Source: Nematostella vectensis
Lineage: Eukaryota; Cnidaria; Anthozoa; Actiniaria; Edwardsiidae
Direction: 5' to 3'
NCBI RefSeq assembly: GCF_932526225.1
Contig: NC_064035.1
Span: 5,765,501-5,829,500, forward strand
DNA: 64,000 nt
A program made the translations under genes and the position numbers. Below are positions 15,001 through 29,400 of this stretch, piece by piece; within the stretch, counting starts at the first letter, position 1, and the number at the start of each line of letters is the position of its first letter. The notes under the pieces are model-generated. The model saw only the letters and a program-made list of their open reading frames with translations, made no database searches and was not told the origin of the DNA.

Positions 15001-18000
15001 TGGACATGTATGCTTTTTGACACTTGGTTCTTTGCTAGGATGACAAAATGGCGGCTGACGGAGGTTGTTAAAACACGTTGAATAATAGTAACTAGTATTT
15101 ACTAGTAACTAGTATTTACGCCTGCTTTGCGGGTCAGTCGTTTGTTTAATTTTGCGATGTGAAACTCTCTTACTCTTGATAAGATGGAGAGCACCCACAA
15201 AGAACATGTCTGCAGCTTCTCCACAACAAGCACTGTGATAGGCCATAACGGTCACGCGCGAAACTTGCCGCGGCCACGCGCGAGACTTGCCGCGGCCACG
15301 CGTGAGACTCGCCGCGGCCACGCGTGAGTTTTGCAATGGCCACCGTTTGAGACTTACTTCGCGATGGTCTCATGTTATCTTGCCACGGTCACGCGTGAGA
15401 TATGACACGCACACGCGTGAGACTTGCCTCGCCACGATCTCATATTGTCCTGTCACGATCTCATGTTGTTCTTCCACGGTTCTGTGCGATTTCTTTGTGT
15501 GATGACCTGTTACGGTCTTGCGTGAGTTGTTTGCGTGACAGTCAACAGTGGCTTCGCGTGATGGTGATGTGTGATTGCGTTACAAGTGATTCACATGTGC
15601 GCACATAAGACATGATTTTCTAGTTCGCGTAAAAGCGTCAGCGCGCAAATGATGTTTGCTCTCTCAATGCGGCGTCGGCGAGACTGGTGTTTCCTGTGTG
15701 CGATATTGTACCCGAACTGAGACCGAATCGTACGAGACTCTTATTAATTTACGAAACAAACTTGTTACCAACTCACTGTTGACGCTGTGACTACAAATTT
15801 GGCATGTGGCGCTGGCCGAATGTGTTCGTTTTCCCAGACCCCGAACCTCAAGGTTTGTCAGTCTTTACCCATTTCGTACATAACTCTGTGTTAGATATTG
15901 CTAGCCCTGTGCGTATGCATTTGGTAAGCGGGTAGCACTCCTCGCGTCTTTATCTCTGCATGATCTTGCATAGCGGCGTGGCTACACTACTGTCCCTGTG
16001 TAAATTCTCTGAGTTTACTCAAGTCGTTTGTTTTATTTGATCAATATCTTTGAATACGCAGTTTGTTTTCCGCATTAGCGCACCTTGTGGTCGGTGTTGC
16101 AGGAAGTTTCGGGACTTGCAATAATCCTCATCATGGTACGAAAGTCAGTTTCCTAAGTTAGTTAGAGAAGCCATTCGTGACTCTAATCGGGCATTTGCAA
16201 GTCAATCACAATCCTAAGTCTTACTCCAAGCGAATATAAGTAATGGTACCCAAACACAGGATTAGGTATACGATTTTTGCGCACGAAAGAGTATGTTTAT
16301 TAGTAGTTATAGAATTTGCAGATAACATTGGCCCTGAGGCATTTGTGAGTACTGATCAAGGATTCCATCAACTTTATCACCAGTCAAAACAAGTTACAGA
16401 CATAACCGTCTCTCCAGTCTGTGTGACGATAGATATCCTTCCCTGAGCCCAATATCTACACTAAAAACACGCCATGAGCCCATGTTGCGCTTCGTGTTTG
16501 GGAATAGAATGGTGAAGAAATCACGTTTTTCGCTTTATTGAACACTGTTTATCTGTACAGGTGGCCGGTTGTTCGTGTCGAATCGCCATAATTCCGCTAT
16601 CTTTTCTTATTTCTCGCTTCTTATCTTTTTAATTATTAACATAGTCTCTGGGTCTAGTTAACCAAGTTATGGGAACCGATAAGAGTACGTCTAGATAATT
16701 CTTTTACTCATTTTTATAGACAGGGATGCTGCACCTTTTGTATTCAATCGCTTGTTTTTTTTTTTTTTTTTTTTTTATAAATGGCGAAAACAATCATCCA
16801 ATCTTGTTAATCTGCGAGTGTTTCCTTTGTATGTTCCCCGTTTCCTGTTAGTTGGCAGACTCTAGCCGTTGAATTGCTTCCTGTGTTTGCCTACTCTGTA
16901 CAGCCTGACTCTCCCATGCTCCGTCTCCCGTTTTTTCCTCCCGCGTGACATCTCATTTACGAGTAATTCTAATCATCTAGAGTTGCCGTCTTTCTCTAGC
17001 CCGTGGACCCCACAGCTACCACTTTGTTGTTTTAATAACCTTGGTCTTGGGGTGCTCCAGCGGAGGTATTGGCTGCAGTAGTGTTGTTTACCCGCGTCAC
17101 TACACGCTTGAACTGCTTGCATAGTCAAGCTCCCCGCAAACCCGTGTGTGGCCTTGATCGCACCACTAGCCCCCCTTGCGAGCCCCTTACTTTCCGGCGC
17201 ATTCCTCGTTTTCTTATTTAATTTGCTGTGCACTCGAGTGCGACGTGTATTCATCGAGAGCCTGAGCCTTGTTATAGCTGATTTTCACGTGGAGTTAGTA
17301 CAAGTACTTGTTAACTTCTCTGCGCACCCGACGCTTTGCCATTTAAACTCAGCTGGAAAGAGTTTCTTGTTCCTAAACTTGTTGAGAATTCTTGACGAAC
17401 TCTTCCTTCGTGCTCTTGGGAAATAATTACTAGCGGTAAGAGATAACTGTTTTACTTTAAATAGTTTGGGAAAGTTGTGGTAAGTTTTGTAACTTGTTGT
17501 TAGTGTGAAGAACATGCCATGGAAGAACGATGAGTGTAAAGTGCTGTTTTGATTGTATCGGCGTTAATATCAAATAATAACCTAGAAACTTCATGTACAT
17601 GTGTACATGGGCGAGGGAGGGGGCCATAGATATATTCTGTGCACCTTCTTTTAGCGGCGAACAGATGAACAGCAATGCGAATTAGATCAACCCTGAAGTT
17701 CTCTTACACGTTTTAAAGTAAGTACGATGTTTTCAATAGGAAACATTCAGTTATCTCACACATATAGTCGACTATCTTTTTGTGGCTAAGTTCAATTTCG
17801 CTCGCTTTCTGGTATCTAGTGGTAGCGTGTTCAACTTATTGTAGTATTGACTTTTCCCGTATTGCCTCTGGGCGAAATATCTGTATTTCACAGCATGATT
17901 CTGGAATACCCAGATTACACGAAAACACCATTATTTCGAGAGACAGTACACGACGTAGAATGACCTATATACTTCTTCTATCCTGAAATCGCACCTAAAT

Positions 18001-21000
18001 GTTCCTTTTTTAAAATTACAAATGTTTGTTTTTCTCGAGATGCAAATGCTCCATGGATCTCCTAATGCTAAATAGCCCCAGACAGATGCAAACAAAGGCT
18101 CAACACGTCACTATTAGTGCAGCGTGGAATTCGCATTTCTCTTTAAGAATTCAAACAAGTTCTCTTGAGTCACTCATCTGTCTTTGTCAAGGAACTACTT
18201 GGAAGCTATGAGAAATGACACCTCGCAAGCACCTCAGAATCTATTAATAACCGGCCGAGGCATGCTGACTCGCTTCGCTAGTGATTAGTTTACTCTAACT
18301 GCTGGCCAAACCCCCGTGTGAGCTATTGAGGTATTACACTCTGCTTCGATGCTCTGTGATTATGATCTTTGCATAAGCTCATCGCCATTTCCGTCTTAAG
18401 GAGCCATGGATTTCTATGGCTAGCTGTGTGGCTTGGAGTTGTGATAGAGTGTTCTCGAGATGTGCTTGGCAAAGCTGTTTGGTTGGGGCTCGCTTTATCG
18501 TGATTTTTATTTCTGCTCTTTCTCTTGCAATACCCCGTATCCCATACTCTTATCATAGCGATCGACCCAATGCTAATCATTGTATAATCAGTATGAGAGG
18601 CTGTTGACACAAAACCTTGTCAGGTGTTGTTACTCCACTCATCGGTGGATAAACAATCATTTAAATGCAAATAAAACAAGGACAGATTTGTCATCACGAA
18701 CGCTAGCGAGTGTGACATACAAAGCGGGACTTCCCATGGTCGTGCTTCATTTAATACTTACATCAAAATGGTTATCTTTAAAAAGAGAGAACGATTTCTT
18801 CATTGCACAGTTCTTCAGGATGGCACTTTAATTTTCATTCTTGGCCGTGAAGCCTAGGTTTAGTGTCATGACATGCCCAACTTCCGCCGGAAGTATTCCT
18901 TACTTTGTCTCGCTGTTTTGTTGTTGACCTGATGTTTTTCTTCGTCTTATCCGGCGGCTCGTCATTGCTATGTGTTTGTTTGTACAACTAACGCGACGCG
19001 TCCAGATGACTGACCCGCTAACTCCTCTGATCCTTTCTGTTATTGTCGACGGAGAAAACGCGGGATTTTTTTTCATTGGTTCTGCCCGCCGTTTTCTGTC
19101 TTTGAATGATGCTCGTGTGTTTGTTTTCTGCGTGGAATGCAAACTCTCGCATCGCTAGCATTCATCGAGTTCCATTGCCCTTTTTAAGCCGTGCTCAGCC
19201 GTGTGTTACGACTCACTTGCTTTGTTTGGTAAGTTTTTCAGTTGGTCGTTGGTGCGTGAAGGATATATCGAGTAGACTCTGCAAGCTGGTCCTTGGTCTT
19301 GTGTTGATCAGATGGTGGTGGCACTGACAGAATGTGCCCGACCATGGACCGGGCATTCCCAGTGTACCGGCCATACAGACAGGCTGCCCGTCAGCCTTTG
19401 CGACCCCGAGGTAACACCACTGTCATTTTATATCGAACTTTCCACGCTTGTACCAGTCTACTCACATACTTACCATAATCTTACCCTCATCTGAGAGTAC
19501 TTTTGTACTTCCCACGACCTACCTAGTAATCAAACTAGTGACCGAATTGTAAGGATAAGCTTACATACGTGTACGACGCGTACGACGCATTTATTTGCGA
19601 ACTTATGGGTGTTGTGTGTCAATAATGTCTGGCAGATGGTAGAGCAGACAATTGTCATAGTGGCTTGCTATCTCGGTGATCCCGCATATGGTAGTATCTC
19701 ACGATGTAACCTGACTACTGACCATTAGTTCTAATCTCGAGAACTCTCTCACCTATATTACTATTTTATACTTCCCCCTTTCCCAGACGATCTTATACAA
19801 TATGAATTTATTATACGATATTATTATTTCATGGAGTTTATTTCTAAATCGCATGTCATCCCCTCCCTCCCCCCCCTTCCCTTGACCGCGTTCGGTCTAG
19901 TTGCCGTTCCAGAATTTGCCACTACGGCACATCACTTAGAGATAATTTCATTTCGAGTCGCGTACATGGAAAAACATAGTTTTATTCATTGACGTGTGTA
20001 CCTTCTTCTGGCAGAGTCTTAGCAGAGGGGGGGGGGGGGGGGGGGTGGCAATGGGGGCACGCCCCTCTCAAAAGTATTTTTTAAAGTTATTTTATTTCAG
20101 TCCAGAAGTGTTTTGTAGTAGGGAGGTACCCCTCTCCCTTAATAGTTGATTTTGCTATGCCACTATAGATTACTCTCGCTAAGTAGAATATAGTCGCTTT
20201 GATTGGCTGCCGTGCGTGCGCGCGTTTCTCTACGACTATTTTCATTTCTTCTCTTGTTTGTGATTGGCCTAGCAAAACGAGACTTCGGACCATTAGTACA
20301 TTCACACAGGACCGAAGGAATGGATCTGTTTTACTTTTGCTTAGTCCGCTTCGTGCTCCTCTCCGTGATGTGCGTGTTACAGCGTGGAGCGTGAGTTCTT
20401 ATCGTGTTTGCCGTGATGTGGAGGGATGGGGGAGTCGTGCAGACATCCGCATCCACGCGTACCCGGTAATGTTGAGTCGTGTTTGGTTTTTTTACCTTAA
20501 ACTGAACCAACTACAAGCTGTGCTTCATTTCGGCTAATGTTAAATGTTTATCTCGTACTTTAAGTCATCGCAATGATATATTTCGTATGTTAATGACCAG
20601 TTGTTTACACTGATGCCTGGCTTAATGCTGAATCATTCGTTATTTATACAGTATCCTTTTTACCGATGCCTGAGTTGAATTATTCATAGCTTTTTGACTC
20701 AATGACTGTTTATATTTTATTTTGTTGTATCCCAGTTCACTTCATGTCTTGTTTTCTAATCGACTAATATTTGATAGTCCTATACATCGAAACTTTATAC
20801 TTGAAAAAATTCTAGTCGCATATTCCTGACATTTCTGTACCGATCTCATTACCATAAGCCATTACAGTGCAAGAAGCTATTTAAACGCGATAACTAATTC
20901 CCATGACGTCAGCGACGCGATTTTAGGTTTTATCTCTTATCCGAGAGGACGGGTCACGCCAAAAGACGAGGAATTTCCTAATGTCAGAACACAGCATTGT

Positions 21001-24000
21001 TTTACTCTTATCATAGTCGTGCACTTTCTTTTCCGTTTTAAAAAAATGAAAATATCTGTGTTCGTTAAGCGGAAGCGGGGTGAGCTACTATTATCGGTGA
21101 TAATTTGGCTTGTTAATATTTAATAAACCTTTTTCTGGTAAACCACGTGGAACTCCACATATATCCTGCATGTCGTCTTGCGGGCAACCGCTGGTAATTA
21201 AGAAAGCAGTCAAACTTTTACATAGCCGCGAGCGACACGCGCATCAGATAGCAAGGCGCTGATGGCTCAATACCGTCCCCTTGTGTTTGGACCATTGTGA
21301 AGACATTGTGGGGCAAGCGTCAGGGGTGGATCTAGTAGTGGGCCCAGGCCCCCTATTTTCAGATATTTGGCATAAAAATAACAAGAAATGTAAGGACATC
21401 TACGGAATAGGCAAAAAATCCGGCCGCCCCTTTCTTGGAACTCTTTCTTCGCCCCCTCCCCCTTTTCGTATTTTCTTGTTCCACCCCTGAGTGTTACAAA
21501 TGGCTGAATGATTCTGTTGCTCGAAAAGACCGTTGTATATCGATGCAGATAAGAGTTTTTTTTCTGTTTGAATAAATGTCGCCTTTCTTATCTGAGTTTG
21601 GCTTTACAAAGCATATTCCATTTGAAAATATCCTCCACGTTTTTAAAAAGGCTTGTAATTGAGCTCTTAGAGACAACAGTTATATATTTTTTCTCTTGCC
21701 GTACTTAGCCTTCAGCACGTACGTCTATATTGCACAAGTCCTTGGCACGAGAATTTAAGAGATGCGGGCGTCATTAACTAGTTTTCACAACAGTCCACGG
21801 AAGTACTGCATTGCTTCTAAGGGGTCAAGAGCGTGACGGACTTGGCGGCGAACCTGTGGATGCACAAGAATCGTTCACACGAAGTGACGCGCACGAGGCA
21901 TGGCGCGTCCACGCCTGTGAGAAATATCTGCGCATGAAATATCTTAACACGCGCGACGAACACGTGCGCAAGAATAGCATATGTTATAAAGTACGAGATA
22001 TTTTTGAAGATGCGCTTCTGAGTGGTTTTGATGCCGATTCTAATGTTCTAAGATAAAGGAGAATCAATTTTAGGACTTACTTAAAGGCCCTTATTACAGG
22101 TACTAGTGCCCGTATATACGGGTACTATTAATAATAATAGTACTACTAATAATAATAGTACTAAGAATTGCTGTATACCCTATGTCCTGTCCAGATCCCC
22201 ATAACCGTACACTAGCCCCTTTTCCAAAGTTCAAACACTGGTCTTATTGCAGATTTATGATAATCCAAGTCGTCTTTAATGAAGCTCTTTTTTTCCATCA
22301 TTGCGATGTGTTTTATTGGCGTTTGTGTACGGATGCGTGTTATTTTGCTGCCGGATTCCTGCTATTTATAGCTCTAAGCATTTCGTCCATGGTTTTACTG
22401 GATCCTTCTACATTCTGCCTTCGCGCATTGTTTCATCCAGATCTGGCTCTGAGGGCCTGAGAAAACATCTTTATCTAAAGTCTGATATCCATCTTTCAGT
22501 TCGCCGTGAATTATGTGTTATAACCTACAGGTGGGCTCTTTCAGCAAGCAGTCCAACCTTTTTATAAATACTTTCGTGGTTCGGCGAAAACAACGCCAGC
22601 GGACTAAATACCGTATTTTACCGGCGATGCACGAGTATAGTAATCAAGAATGTTATTTGATTTATTGTTTATCAGAGATCTAGTATTAGTACAATGTTGC
22701 AATATAAAGGTATCCCATACGGGCAATAGATTCAGTAGATAAGTCCAATTTTTTTATCTTATCAGATGAACTAGTTGTGCAATAACTAATCGTCGTTATT
22801 GCGCGTATAAAATCGTTAGCACAGCGTTTATTGGAAAAACGAAAGTCTACGTTCTCCGTATATATATATATATATGTATTGTCATTTGTATTTCAATAGT
22901 GAGCATTTCATTGCGAATAGCTTTGGCGTGTATTAAGGCATTACGCGTGTGATTACGCGTGTAATTACGCTAGAAAAGATGGCTGTTTACGAGAAAGGCT
23001 GTGTAATTGTCACTGTTGTGTCTCTCTGAACCCCTACGAGGCCAGCCGGTCCGTGTCTAGGTCGCCCGAGTCAGTCTCCCGTGCTATGATCGCCGTCACT
23101 GCCTTAGGGAGCTCGCTTTCTTTACCCTCATGGTGTTGACTGTTCCTATCGGTGATGACCCCTCCCGATTATTTGTTCTCTCGAGCGAGCTATTGTCTCT
23201 CATTGGGCCATCTTAATTGGCATCACAAGTGCATTGATTCTACCGTAGATCCGGAATGCGTAACTAAGCTCGTGGCAAATCACTGTATTCTTATACACGC
23301 TCTTGTAGCCTTACAACATAAAGCAGAAGGCGACTGCGGTGGTACTCTCGGGTAAACAATAGACCGCAGTGGTAAGGAATCTGTTATCTTGGACCAAATC
23401 GCTAGAATCTCGAGTGAGCCAAGCTACGTATTTATCAGGTCAGTTTGAATGATCGTATTGTGCCAAGGAAATTCAATTTGGGAAGGCAAAAAGTGTGTTT
23501 GCGCGATTCTTGTGTGGCGCTTGTCGAGTTGCGTGTTTATAGCGCGGTAATAACTACCCTACACATGTCTTGGGAAATCAGGCATTCTTACTGTTGTGCT
23601 CGGGATTGTTCAAGGGTCGCCATCCCATCTCGCCTCGGCTCACAACTCAAGCTTATCTACAAAACAATAGGTACATGTACAACTTCCATTGTTTTTCCGC
23701 ACCTCAGTTTCTGCAATCTCTGTCTTGCCGCACAAGCCACCAGTCGGTGAGTTCCTCTCGCTGTTAAATGGACCCGAGTCTTTCTTACTCACCACAGATC
23801 TTGGGCTATTTGCTCCATGCTTGGATCGGTGTTTAGATTTAGTTAATGAATGATTAAGCGATTTTAGAGATGCTTATAGCCTGTGTCGTGAATCTCAGTT
23901 ATACAAAAATTCCAGGACTTTGGGGGTGCTGAAATAAGAGAACTCCCTAAACACTAACAGCTTTGGGATAGCTAGTGAGGTATTCAGATAGATATATTTT

Positions 24001-26459
24001 ATTATTATGCGTGTTTTACGAATTTTACGCTTTTGATCATGGCGATCTATAGACTGTGGTTATTTCGTCGTGTTCTCGTTTAGCGGTCAGAACAGCTAAT
24101 GGGCACATTGTGTGGCCGGGGATGTTTGTCAGAGCGAGCGAAAGTTTATAAGGTTGTGGACGTAATCGAGAACACTGCTACAAACTCGTAATCACTCAAT
24201 ACTTTGAACTCTAACGAGGGTCTGAACACAGCGGCTCAACGCGCCAGGCATTCCGACATTCGAGACGACCCCGTCCCCTCTCTACACTCGCTACGCTTGC
24301 ACTATGAGCGAAGGACGAAAATATCACGAATTCCGCACATTCTGAGAACACGGTAACAATTGCGACTCCACTTCTGGACGCGAAAGTCGCATTTCTCGCG
24401 CACGTCGATGCGTTTGTGTTTTTCCGTAACGCTGGCAATGAAGCGTTGTGGTTATACTTTGTTCACACTTTAATCTGAGCGCGGAAATTTATTTGGGGAA
24501 TGGCGGTCTACTTAGGACGAATGCGACATCCGTATGGGCTGAGGGAGTTCAATGTCGAAAGCAGTCGTACGTAGATCAACGAGTCGCTATCAAACTATCT
24601 GTTTGTCCCGCAGACAACATGACTAAATATATATGATGTTTTATTGCAGATCTTGAGAATCTGAATTCGACAGGAAAGCCTGACTTCACGACAAGAACGA
24701 CAAGTAACACAAGATCTAGAAATCCCGCTGCCGGAGGTTAGTCCACGATTTAGTTTTTTCGTTTCTAAAGACTGCCTACTATTGAAATACCCAAGCACGC
24801 TAGCTCAGCGACTCGCGCGGTATTCCATGTTATGAACTACCTTCGATGACAAATGGCAATTGATTCATTTGGTAGTTTGTTGCCTTGCATGACTTTTCAA
24901 CTCTCCATGTCGCGTTACTCACCACTGTCTGCTCGCTCTCTCTGGGTCATGGGAATTCTCTACTTCAGCTCCGAGATACCGGGGATTCTCCCTTTCCCCA
25001 TAAGACTCGCCTTATCTTTACAGACCGAGTTTTGTCAAACTAACTCTAGTATTTACACAGAGAAAAACTCTACACGCAATGCCCCGGGTCGTGACCTATA
25101 TTCTCATGTAGCGTCTTTTTAAAGTTTGTTTTAGATTAGAAATGACTTATTTTGACCACTGGAATTTTATTTGATATTTTAAATCCATAAACTTAGAACA
25201 GGCAGGCAGGCGAAAAGGGTGAAGCTTACGAGTTCCGCATTCGTCCCGCGATCGTTCGTGTTCGTCAAATATCTATACCTCGTTGTGTATTTTTCGAACT
25301 TAGCATACCATTGCGTGGTTTGAGATAGCGCTGTTTTGCATCAGTACGAGGGACTATCCTACGGTTAATACCCATCCACATGTCAAGCCCTGGATTTGGA
25401 TTGGATCCATGCGATACCTCGTTATGTACCTTACAAACGCACTAAGGTTAAGTCCGGTTGATTGCTCTTATCCGGAGTCATACGTATCGCGAGCTATAAT
25501 CCGTGAGGAAGAACTGTCTGATGTGTGTTAACTGGCGCATTTTTGTTGTGGAAATACCAGAAGCTACCCCATCCCTTCAATGTTTTCGTAAAATCCTTTA
25601 ATGTCATCGTTCTTTTATTCGACACTTTCTTACTTGCGATAATTTCAACGATTAAGCGTTTCTAATCACTTAAATGATAATGATTTTTTGTATCACATAG
25701 TTCTTGATGCTTTGCCTTTTTTTTTTTTTAATCGGCGAGTGACAAGAAAAAAACTTTGGGATTCTGAGATTAATCCGCTGAGTCAGTGCCCCATTAATGT
25801 GTTCATTGTGTCTGCCGGTGAAGTGAAAAGTTCACAAACAAGCTCCCCCATCGATAACGCTATCTCTTTTTGCTTGACCAAAAGGTCACGCGGAACAACT
25901 ACAAAAAAAAGAACAGCGAGGGTCTATTGCTCGCACGTGTGGCCAGTCTGTCGATAACTCTGTCACGCGAAAGCGTCACGGAATGTCACGCGCACGCTGC
26001 GAACGGTCACGCACTCCTACGAGATCTTTGTTAGATATTATTAGGTGACCAAGGGCAGGCGTCTTTGTGAAACCTGGCTTTTTGTGCGGTGCCTTTTAGC
26101 GCGGGATGAGCAAAACACGCCTTCAACCTACTAGCCCAATCAGATAAGATCACTCCCGCGCTTTTCGCATTCAGAGGGAGGTTCGTGGCACACATCCAGA
26201 ACGACTCAAAGATTCACTCCAAGTATACTTTTACTGTTTGTTTATACGTGTCAACAACTGTCGTACATAATCATCAAATTATCTCGCTTAAATTAGATTA
26301 TAACACGTCATAAAACTCAGGCCCGTTTGTCACGCTATATCATATTTCGCATTCTTTCTACTATTATGCCATAGAACTAATCACACGTTCAGTTTTACTC
26401 CGAAACCGTATCATTACCTAGGCCTAGCATTTACGCCTGGACAAAACCGTTGTTGTGAT

Positions 26460-26495
<36 letters not shown>

Positions 26496-29400
26496 GGGGA
26501 AGGATACGATGGCAAGCACGCTAGATGTACCAGCGCGCTGAAAGAAAGATGTGCACGCGCGCGCTGCAATCTGGCGACGGCGACGGGCACAAGCTTGCGT
26601 GACCAGCCAGTCATGAACGGCACGCGAGTCTTCCGTGATTCTGTTCAAGTAGATAGTATATAGGTGTATATAAAAGACAGGTATAAGACTGGTGAACTCA
26701 TACCTCCCTCATATCAGAAATAGGCTTGCTCTGTTCCTTGCAGACGTAAGCATAAACAACCAAGAATCGGTGAACATCTAAAGAAAGATGGTGTATTACT
26801 TCTACGGGGCTTCATCTAATCTGTACAATCAGACTGTAGTGCTGTATTCATCCGGTATTAATTTAGACGCGAAGTACGTCAGCATTTTTTATTTTCAGAA
26901 ATCTGTATCTGTGTGTGAGTGATGATATTCATAACCATTTTAACAAATATTGGTTTCCAGAAAAGACACCCCCTCCTCTCCTGGAGAAAAATGGAAATTG
27001 CAAGTACAGGAGTTCTGTCAGTGTCTATTTTCAGGTGGAAGTGGAACTCAATCTTCTTTTCCATGTATTTCTGCAATTCAGAAGATGGGAGGTCATTCAG
27101 TATTTTATTAAAAATTGTTTTTAGGTGAACTTCGAGGGGGCGGATCCCATATGTGATTTGTTTTCTTATTATTTATCTATTTGTTATCCTTTGTAGCCCC
27201 GGCGTATGTTGCCGGTCCCGTGGATGGAAGCCTGTACGCCCAGGTCGACAAGAACTTGAAGAAGCATATCCGCTCCCACAGTCTGGACAGCGGGATTCAA
27301 ACCGCCGCTGACCCTTACGAGAGACGGGCTCAGACTTTGAACTACAAATCACGCAATGCAGTTCGTGTGCAATATCAGCCAAGACAAACAGCGACACTAA
27401 ACAGGCTTCAATTCCAGAGTAACACTCGCTCGGACAAAAACGCAATGGAGACCGACTTAGGCGGAAAGATCCAATCGATTGACAAGCTCCTTCGGGAGCT
27501 CGGAGAGTGCTCGGACCTACTCGATACTACAATAATGAGCGGAAAGAAGGCGTCGGAGCGCCCCGAACAGTCCCCGACGGCCTTAGAGGAAATATCGATT
27601 GCTCAGATGGCAACGAGACAGGAAAATGCTCGCGGGAAAGCGTACCCACCAACTCCGTTAAGGCGGCACGCGAGTTACGACGCCACCGAGAAATACCAAG
27701 TAGTGCCTTACAAGCTTGCGCGTACTACATTCTCAGGCGGAGACGTCCAGAACGGCATCACGCCCTCCTACAGGCAACGACAGGAGAACGGGGGGGTCCC
27801 TGGGGCACCCCAGAACACTAGTAGCCCTAAAATTGCCCTTCAAAAGACGCCCTCCACTAAAGTGACTCCCCCTTCGCCGACCCATATATCGCCCAAGTAC
27901 TATGCGACACAAGTCACATCCTCCACCCCCTTGGTGCAACCAGGGCAAACTGTTGAAGTGAACTTTATGAACGGCGTAGGGAACATAAGGCAGGCAAAGA
28001 TTCCAGCGGATATCAATAATAACCCCGACGATGAGATCGACCCAGATGCGGCGAACTTTAGCTTCCGAGACCCAGAGCCTGAGCCGGAATTCACCCCGGA
28101 GAAAGGTAACGTGGCTGCCAAGGTGGCGTTTCTATCGGAGATCGTGTTCCCTGGCTCACCGCCATTGCATCCTCCGCGCAAGGGCACGGTACCGATGCCT
28201 GGCCTCGTGAGCAAGTCGCCCTCAGAGGTATCCGAGGAGATCTCTAAGTACAACGCCACCTCGCTGGCTCCCGGTGAGTTGAGTCACAGCACGGGGATGC
28301 TTTACCGCGGTTGCGTCCCCAAGCACATATCAGAGCACCACCCCGGCTCCTCGCGCAGTCTGGATAGCTTGCCCATTGATCCTGAACTTGCACTTAAACT
28401 GCAGTTTGCTAAGGAGAGAGCCTCGGTCGAGGCGGCTGATAGCTCTGAAGGTATTCTATCCACATGCACCGCTGTCACGCAACGCCACACTTCCTCCACC
28501 TGTCACGCTACATGTCTTCGCGCCATTGCCACGTGCAATGCCTTCACGCCATCTGTCACGTGGCATGCCATCACGCCATCTTATGTCACGTGGCATGCCT
28601 CACGCCATCTTATGTCACGTGGCATGCCTTCACGCCATCTTATGTCACGTGGCATGCCTTCACGCCAGCTTATGTCTCGCTAGCTTATGTCACGCTAGCT
28701 CATCGCTTCTTTTCTGATGTCACCTGATTTCACCCTGTTCTACATTTTCTTTAACGTCACTCGATCCTGGTCCCCACACTCATTCTATTCTTCCAACATC
28801 TGGTTGACAAGTTCCTGGGAATATGTATTTTCTTTTTTTCCTTCCTTCTTCACCTATTCTTGGTGTTTGGAATGACAGCATTGAATTATCCATCTCAAAT
28901 TGGATGTCCTTTTCTATAAATGAAAACCAGTAAGTACTTGGCACTGTGTGATAAAATATGTAGAGGTGTAAAGGTTCCATCTCAAGCTTTTACTTTATTC
29001 CTCAGCGTTCCCGCCTCCTCCACCGCCCTTGGCGGAAACCAACGAGTTTGATGAAGGCATCAGCTCAAAGGCTGACACAGATGATACGCCGAGATCTGCA
29101 CCCTCGAGGTATTATACCCTGAACTACTCTCGCCATGGCCCCCCACCCCTCCCCCCATGGCCCATCACAGCCCCTGCCCCTGCATTTCAGTCAATTCATA
29201 CCATTCCTCCTCCAAACACGTCAAAGCTATATATATATATTTTTTTTTCACGTATCCAAACATGCTATCCTCCTCTTGTCACTCATTTTGGTCTAGATCA
29301 GGTAGCTTAGCTGTCCTGAGTTTTATGCAACAACAGCCAGCACTGCCTGCCTGATAGCCTCAATGACAAAATGGCAATCATAGATTCTTGGTTCCCTTCT

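Larger units (their letters stand above)
12259..27196 (+). other. TNS: giant tensin intron (about 14.9 kb)
   Basis: It separates the C2-domain exon from the linker exon, with phase-1 borders (CCAG|GTAGCG and TTTGTAG|CCCC). It looks richer in CpG than the introns before it and holds few recognisable transposons. Contents I can support: a CACGCG-rich tandem repeat at about 15245-15335, a T run at 16755-16776, a candidate microexon at 16103, a candidate alternative first exon at 19332, poly-C and poly-G runs near 19870 and 20029, a candidate cassette exon at 24650, a G tract at 26461-26494 and a TATA promoter at 26667. I found no intact nested gene; the ORFs of 60-120 codons show no domain. Confidence 0.75.

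Noticed and set aside
20320..20393. Short ORF with a hydrophobic, signal-peptide-like start ([17 protein letters not shown]) ending at a GTGAGT donor
   Set aside because: It ends in phase 2 and cannot join the tensin exon at 27197 (phase 1); no other acceptor or partner exon is evident.
21811..22056. 81-codon charged ORF in the giant intron
   Set aside because: No recognisable domain, no convincing splice sites in a useful phase, weak start context; probably chance in CpG-rich DNA.
26788..27124. Splicing of the 26788 ORF to a downstream open frame at 26899
   Set aside because: The intron would be only about 25 bp, below what animal spliceosomes use, and the joined frame ends without any domain.
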